Assembly (NCBI GenBank): GCA_023853785.1
Contig: JAJIRX010000767.1
Location: 62,001 to 126,000, forward strand
DNA length: 64,000 nucleotides
Source of the DNA: Psilocybe azurescens
Taxonomy: Eukaryota > Basidiomycota > Agaricomycetes > Agaricales > Agrocybaceae
Direction of reading: 5' to 3'
Positions 58,493 to 64,000 of the stretch are shown piece after piece. Numbering within the stretch: the stretch's first letter is position 1; each line of letters starts with the position of its first letter. The notes below the pieces were generated by a model. The model did not search any database. It was not told the DNA's origin and saw only the letters and a program-made list of their open reading frames with translations. The position numbers and the translations under genes are program-made.

Positions 58493-60516
58493 TTAAAAAC
58501 ATTCGCACGCACCCGCGCAAGGCGCCAAGTAAATGATTTTAAATGTAATTGAGCTGAGATGCATCATATCTTTCTCACGCTCATCAGATATCCGCGAGAT
58601 TACAGTTCCAAAGCTCCTTCGAACTGCCTGTTCTGTGCTTGCATGAGCATCAGGGGCCCCTGTCTGATTTGAAAGAGACTTGGACATGGCCTTGAATCGC
58701 TGTAAACATCCACTATGTCAACGGAGGCTCAAAATGAATAGACAGGAAGTGACAAACCTCCAATTCGGCTTCTGGAAGTGAGTTGAAGTAGGCTGCAAAC
58801 TCTTCGCTCGATCCATGATTCTTCTCAACCCACTCCCTCGCACACAGGTTTCTATGAGAGTTGTTAGCTAATTAGCCAATTACAAAGGGACAAAACTGTG
58901 CCCTACCGAGGTGTATTGGAATATTTGTTAGGACGCATTTTGTTTGCCCGTTTTGAAGGCTTTCCAGACGCTTCTTTAGACCTGTCTTGTCCTGTAATTT
59001 GCTCGGGATTTGAAGGGACAAGAGGATGAGACGATTCTCGAGGAACAAAGGAAGGGGGTCCCATAGTTGACGAGGCTGCAATATATTGTTTGTTGATCTG
59101 TAGGAAAATCGTGAGCAGTGATGCTATACTAATAGCATGCGAGTCAGAAAACTTGCCGAAAACTGATATAGCGGGCGAGCCTCTGCAGGAGGTTGCAAGA
59201 GATTTGCAATAGGGAAAGCTTGGTCCCCGGCAGCACCTTGGATCTAGAGTCAACTTGAGTCTATCGATCAGACTATTTTAAAATGTTTGTTGGCTCACCA
59301 TGGCAGCAGGGGGCGGCGTGTGAGGTACAAAATTGATTTGAGGTGTCTCAATCACATTCAAATCGTGTGGGGGTAAAGGGCTGTTGCACGTTTGATTGAG
59401 ACTGGGCGGCAAGCTTATGTCCATGATCGGGGATGGCTCTGTCTTGTGCTTGGAGGTTCGGGGCTTCTTCTGGGAGCTGTCTTTGCGTTCGAATTGCTGC
59501 GACGCTTTGGCTGCACCTTAACGTTGGCGTTGTCTGTTTCATGCTTAGTTAGCCAAGTTTGCCGCCATTGGTAGTAAAGGTCTCCTGCAATCTGCTCGCT
59601 TTTCCAGTCGGAGCTCACATAAACCAAGTTCGGGAATCTCAGAGTCATTTCACGGTAAAAGCTCAGGCGACTTGCCGCATCTACACCTTCCGACCAGCTT
59701 GAAAATACCTTCCCTGTTGAGCGAACCCAACAAAAAGAGACCTGGCATACCGACGGATGTCTCCTGCCCTCCAACCATCAATGACGTTTCCATCAGCATG
59801 TTGGATAAACCTCATCTTGACGTTCTCGCCTTGGGAGGCTCTTCCCTTCCCTTGTCGGCCTTTTTGTGCACCACTAGACTGTTCAAGAGCAGCACTGTCC
59901 TCAAGCTCAACGTCCTCATCTTCATCAGCATCGGCACTCGGAGCCTTGAGAGGAAGATTGTCGACGGGTGTGATCTTGTCCTCGGCCAGTGATGACGTAT
60001 ACTCATGCCGAAACCAATATGCGATGTTGGGATAATCTTCCCGTTTATGAGCTACTTGTTCAGCTAGATTGGAGGGCAACCGTTGAAGAAGACTGTCGTA
60101 AGCTTCTCTAAAGAAAAAGAATAAATTTAGTGGTTGGTTTATATCTTGGAACACATACTTGAGCGTCGTATTCTTTGCTTCCAAGCGGACTCGTTCTTTC
60201 ACGAGATTCGCATGTTCGCGCTGAATTTCGTTCAATTTGGCCTCTAAAATCCGGTACTGTTCAATAGGAACTGATCGACCCTCTCCATGCACGTTTGGCC
60301 ATGGTGACTCGAGAGATGAAGACGAAGACATTGCCTCAAGAACTTATGAGTCGATAACAGAGCAGACAAGCTAGATTTTGATACCTTATAGCCACCATAA
60401 CTGGGACCTGTTAGAGGTACAGAATGTAGTGATGAGGATGTGTCAGTCCCGGTGCTTTCTGTTGAGAAGTAGTCGTTGAATCGTCCGTTGGAACGTGCAG
60501 CCATCAAATGCTGCAT
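58493..60516 (-). CDS. Hypothetical agaricomycete protein with coiled coil
   Basis: Start MQHLMAARSNGRFNDYFSTE at 60516. An intron follows GGYK and the next exon continues with SSSSSLESPWPNVHGEGRS, then an N-terminal coiled coil (LEAKLNEIQREHANLVKERV), an acidic linker (DADEDEDVELED), GWRAGDIRR, then LSFYREMTLRFPNLVYVSSD with DWKSEQIAGDLYYQWRQTW, a basic proline-rich region, CAREWVEKNHGSSEEFAAYF and a tail ending TAA at 58493. The pattern resembles a common uncharacterised family in agaricomycetes whose members have a similar DWK...IA block. A T3 run at 59506-59508 is one base short of keeping the frame through KASQQFERKDSSQ. Function unknown; possibly nuclear from its charge pattern. Confidence 0.55.
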
Positions 60517-60980
60517 GGAGGGAGCTTGATGTCCATCAAAAAGTCTGCGGCTTCAGCCAAGGAAGGCTCGTTGGGGCGTGGAGGGTGTGGGTCATACGTA
60601 CTACGAGGAGGGTAGTTCATTGACTGAGCACAAAGACATGTATTAGCCCACAGTCACTCTTCGATTTGTCTCCTGTCACATCACACATGATCAGCCTGTT
60701 CCTACTCGTTGATCTGATTCTTAGATTCTTTATATCCTAACACCAGTGGAATTCAAGATAATGAGGTACATACATACAACGGTACAAAAATATGGCCACA
60801 ACAATGTCCTCAAGTATCAAATCCAGCATAACTACGTCCAAAATTCGCTCACTGAAGCCTACGACCAGTTCGACAATGAAAAATGCAATAGAAACAAAAA
60901 GGTCGTTCATACTTCGTGAAACTAGGATCAACACCAGGCTGATAGTGCTCCAATCTCCAGAGGTCGCGCTATGCGGACTT
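60517..60980. other. Short intergenic region
   Basis: Between the kinase 3' end and the start of the hypothetical gene, both minus. Contains the promoter of the gene starting at 60516. No ORF supported. Confidence 0.45.
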
Positions 60981-63526
60981 TCAGAGCATCATCACCGCCA
61001 AGTTTTTGATATTTGGCTTCGGAGTAGCAACTGCTTTCAGCACGACGTTTGTTGGTGGTGGTAGGGGCTGGAACAGGGTCTGGATTTGGAGCATAACGGG
61101 CAGGAGTTTCTTCATCCTTTTGAGGGTAACAAGAGCTGTTTCAAGAATATTTATGTATTGATCGTGAGCTGCATGACTCTCGAAAGGATAAGTTGGAATA
61201 GTAGGCCAAGTAGCATTGTAAAGTTGTTCCCGACGAAAGGGGCGAAGGGTTTCCAGTAGGGAGCAAAGCATTTCTTGATTCTTTCATATGCTGCGATATC
61301 AAAGCCTTTGGCGCCGCAGAAGCTGGTCGAAGGTAGCCTGATTGAACCAAGTAGCCAGCGGGAATCTCATTTTGCCGTCGTCTACCCTCATTTTTCCTGG
61401 TCCATCTTGGAACGTGATGACTGTGAAGATTGTTTGTAGCAAGGATTCGAGATCGTGGTTTGGACCATGTACAAACTTGGTCTCCCAAATCTGGGGCCAG
61501 AGACGTTATAGGCATGAAAGGCATTGTACCCTGGAATAACAGAAATTAGAGCAATAGAAGAGAAAAGGCTGGAAGAAGACGTACCGATGTGTGATGGGTT
61601 TGAGAGTCCTGATGTCGTGCATAATCGTAATCAATAACAACACCATATGCATCAATGTGGGTGTCTGGCACCCGAGTCTCAGTACTGGCTGGCAGACTTG
61701 AGGTAGCTGGCGGAGATGGAGGAACCCGGGCAATGACTAGATTATTTATGCTGATATCGCCATGCACAAGGTTGCATTTTAAGTGGAGGTATTTAAGCCC
61801 TGATAAAAACAGCTCAATACAGTCACATTTTAAAGCCAAAACTAGACTTACAACGAACACAATCTAGTATCACTTTGACAAATTCTGCTCTGGAGAGGAA
61901 GGATGTAATTGGATCACCGACTGGACCTGTAACGATTCGTCGATGTATGCGATTAGAAGTGCGTGAAGAGCTTAGCCTGCCTCTTCTGGGAAATGTTGTA
62001 TCGTTAGGGAATTCCTCGAATTCAACTAAACATGGGTGCAAGCTCGAATGCTCCTGGATTTCTGTCTCTGAGTCTGCTTTGAGTGTTGCTTCGATTGACG
62101 TGAGGATATTTATCTCTGAAAAGCTATGTTCCGTAAGGATCCAGGAATCTTTAAGAATGTAATAGGACTGGTCTTCAGCACGGACGAGAAAACGTGGGTC
62201 CCGCGACCCTCCAATGCCAGAGCAGAATGGATAAGTTTGACGACTTTGAACTGCTTGTTGTTGACTCGAATATTAGTCACGTCCCTGAAGCACTTATATC
62301 CATTGTCGTATCTGCACCGAGTAACTTGGGCTTGCCAAATGTGAGACCGTATATTATACGGCAAAATGCTATGCCATTGTAGCGGGATAAGTTTCCCCAT
62401 CCAGACCAGCATACTCCAGAGCGGTCGATGAGAAGAATCGTAAAGAGGGGCTCGACACCCTTAGGACATTTGATTGCAAGGCCCAAAACGAATCTCCGAT
62501 GAGGCTGGCACTCGAGCATGACGGCGGCCTTCTCGATCAGCTGGGATATTGTGGTATCCTTGGTTTTGTTAGTTGAGACCTCAACCAGCGCCTCTCGATT
62601 TGCTGCCAACGAGGACGAAGTTTGTTATGCATAATAAAGTTGTTAAGAGATTGACCCAACAGGACAATGTCGGGTTTGCGATAGAGATATCCTCCACTCG
62701 GAGCCTCATTACGCGCTACATCAGTGAAAACCCGATCATATGCCTTGGAGGCCACAATTCCTTGGCGTTGAGGAGGGGCAGGCTCGATATCAGCGGCAGG
62801 AGCTGGATGAACATTGTCCGCAGCAGCGGCAGGAGCTGGATGGGTAGGGACCGTGGCTGTGGCTGCGGCTGGTGCTAAAAGAGAAGAAAGTGTGGCAGTG
62901 GACGCTGGTGCAGGTCGTGTAGGAGGTACAGCACCAGCTACTTCGTGATGGAAAGGGGTTGCGTTTGGATTGGTCTCGCTACCCTTGTCAACGTTGCCCT
63001 CCTCAATGGCTTGGATTAACCCGTGCTGGATGCCGAGCGCATTGGCGAGATGGTTTAGCCAACGCTTGACTTTGTGTTCCATTGTTCTAGGATTTTCTGG
63101 CTGCGGGAAGTCGACAAAGGTATGGTTCTCGGAATTCCAGATTTGGGGGATATTGTCAAGACAATCGTCCTTGAAGGGCTCAGGAAGATCGGAGTCGGGA
63201 AAAACCTTGGTGCGGATCCATTCTAGACTGTTGTAATCTACAGTCACAGCATCGATATGGAGGTTGGAGTTCTCCACGGTGGCCAGGACTTCCTTCTTGA
63301 GAGAATCGATTCTGGTGTGAGATAACAATGGAATGGTCGACTGAATGTCGCCATCCTTGAGAGCGAACTCTGACTGAAGGTAGGGAGCGTATAGTTCGGG
63401 TTGGAGACAAGCGGTAAGGTAGGAGGGTTTGGGCAACGTTGGCCAGTCGTACTCTGTTTCCCTGTTTCCAGCCGTCTGTGAGCCAAGATGCTCTACATTG
63501 GCGGATTTGTTGGTCCGGCGTGGCAT
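60981..63526 (-). CDS. FunK1-type fungal protein kinase, frame irregular
   Basis: The start is MPRRTNKSANVEHLG at 63526. A long first exon carries an alanine/proline-rich linker and VASKAYDRVFTDVAR. Then ALVEVSTNKTKDTTISQLIE, the HRRFVLGLAI segment, the catalytic loop LVHGDISINNLVIA near 61750 (H-x-D-x-x-x-x-N), GVVIDYDYA (in place of DFG), GTMPFMPI, NHDLESLL near 61460, and a C-terminal WPTIPTYPFESHAAHDQYIN block. These are the hallmarks of FunK1 kinases, expanded in mushroom-forming fungi. The frame changes near 62590 (GG where GGG fits), near 61480 and twice near 61320-61220, so it may be a pseudogene or suffer sequence errors. End at 60981. Substrate unknown. Confidence 0.68.
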
Positions 63527-64000
63527 ATTTGTTGGATTCGAAGGAGAAACGGGAGTCGATGGGATACTATCTTCGTTTTGAAGTATTCGTAGGAATTGCC
63601 CTCACTGGGATCGCTGCAATTGTCAAACGAGTTGGAGCTGCAGTCACTATAACACGTTGAGTCAAGGAGGTGGTCAGCTTTCAGAGTAGGTCGTGCTATT
63701 GGAGGGGGGGAAGCAGTTTAGAGCGGCTGCTTTTATTGCTGGAGAAAGTGGAAAGGAGACGATGCTTGACTTTGACAGGAGGCGATGTGCACGACATCCT
63801 GGCAATGAAGGTTTTATTTCGCAATGAGGGTTCCAAAGCGAAGAAACGCGGCACGGACTATTAAGCTTTAGGCTATGCGGTGTGCCTCAACTACATGATA
63901 TTAGGTAAACTAGTCTCCAAAATTGTTATCATCGTTCAATCACAGTCCTCTTCGCAACCTCCCAGACGAACCACATCCAGACCTGGCCGCTCTACTAGAA
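63527..64000. other. Kinase upstream region to window end
   Basis: No supported gene. Short frames on the plus strand lack features. Holds the putative kinase promoter. Confidence 0.4.

Overview
The window is nuclear DNA from a filamentous basidiomycete, most likely a wood- or litter-decaying agaricomycete. The genes are dense and split by many introns of about 50-60 bases. The families also point this way: CYP63-like cytochrome P450s, a FunK1-type fungal kinase, and basidiomycete-style SEC63, ADE2 and uracil phosphoribosyltransferase genes. I see no prokaryotic features, rRNA, tRNA or CRISPR array.

Layout, left to right. (1) 51-5586: two tail-to-tail CYP63-like P450 genes. (2) 6248-8669: a class II fructose-bisphosphate aldolase gene (minus) and a shared upstream region with SEC63 (plus). 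(3) About 9460-31220: a tandem triplication of a locus holding the 3' part of SEC63, a small PPR-like gene, a multi-pass membrane protein gene and the 3' part of a coilin homologue. The left unit keeps the only complete SEC63. The right unit keeps the only coilin 5' end. The two internal joins carry the same truncated coilin / truncated SEC63 junction. Units 2 and 3 have since been cut up by a 1.05-kb foldback transposon, other insertions and deletions. (4) 31221-34688: the rest of the coilin gene and a non-autonomous hAT-like element with a perfect 8-bp target duplication. (5) 34689-43916: a decayed P450, a membrane protein gene, a broken NAD(P)-binding protein gene and FUR1. (6) 44119-50739: two more CYP63-like P450s in tandem. 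(7) 51396-55079: a small hypothetical gene and ADE2. (8) 55080-64000: a poorly resolved stretch, a coiled-coil hypothetical gene and a FunK1-like kinase gene.

The five P450s form two subgroups. Copies at 51, 44119 and 47995 resemble each other (EVLRLYPPV around the ExxR motif). Copies at 2948 and 34689 resemble each other (ETLRLYP and a LPYPYY segment). They probably come from local duplication and act as membrane-bound monooxygenases with a shared reductase encoded elsewhere. Aldolase, ADE2, FUR1 and SEC63 are housekeeping genes.

A caution runs through the whole annotation. At least eleven places in otherwise well-conserved genes lack exactly one base in a short homopolymer. This looks like systematic under-calling of homopolymers in the assembly, so single frameshifts here should not by themselves be read as pseudogenes.
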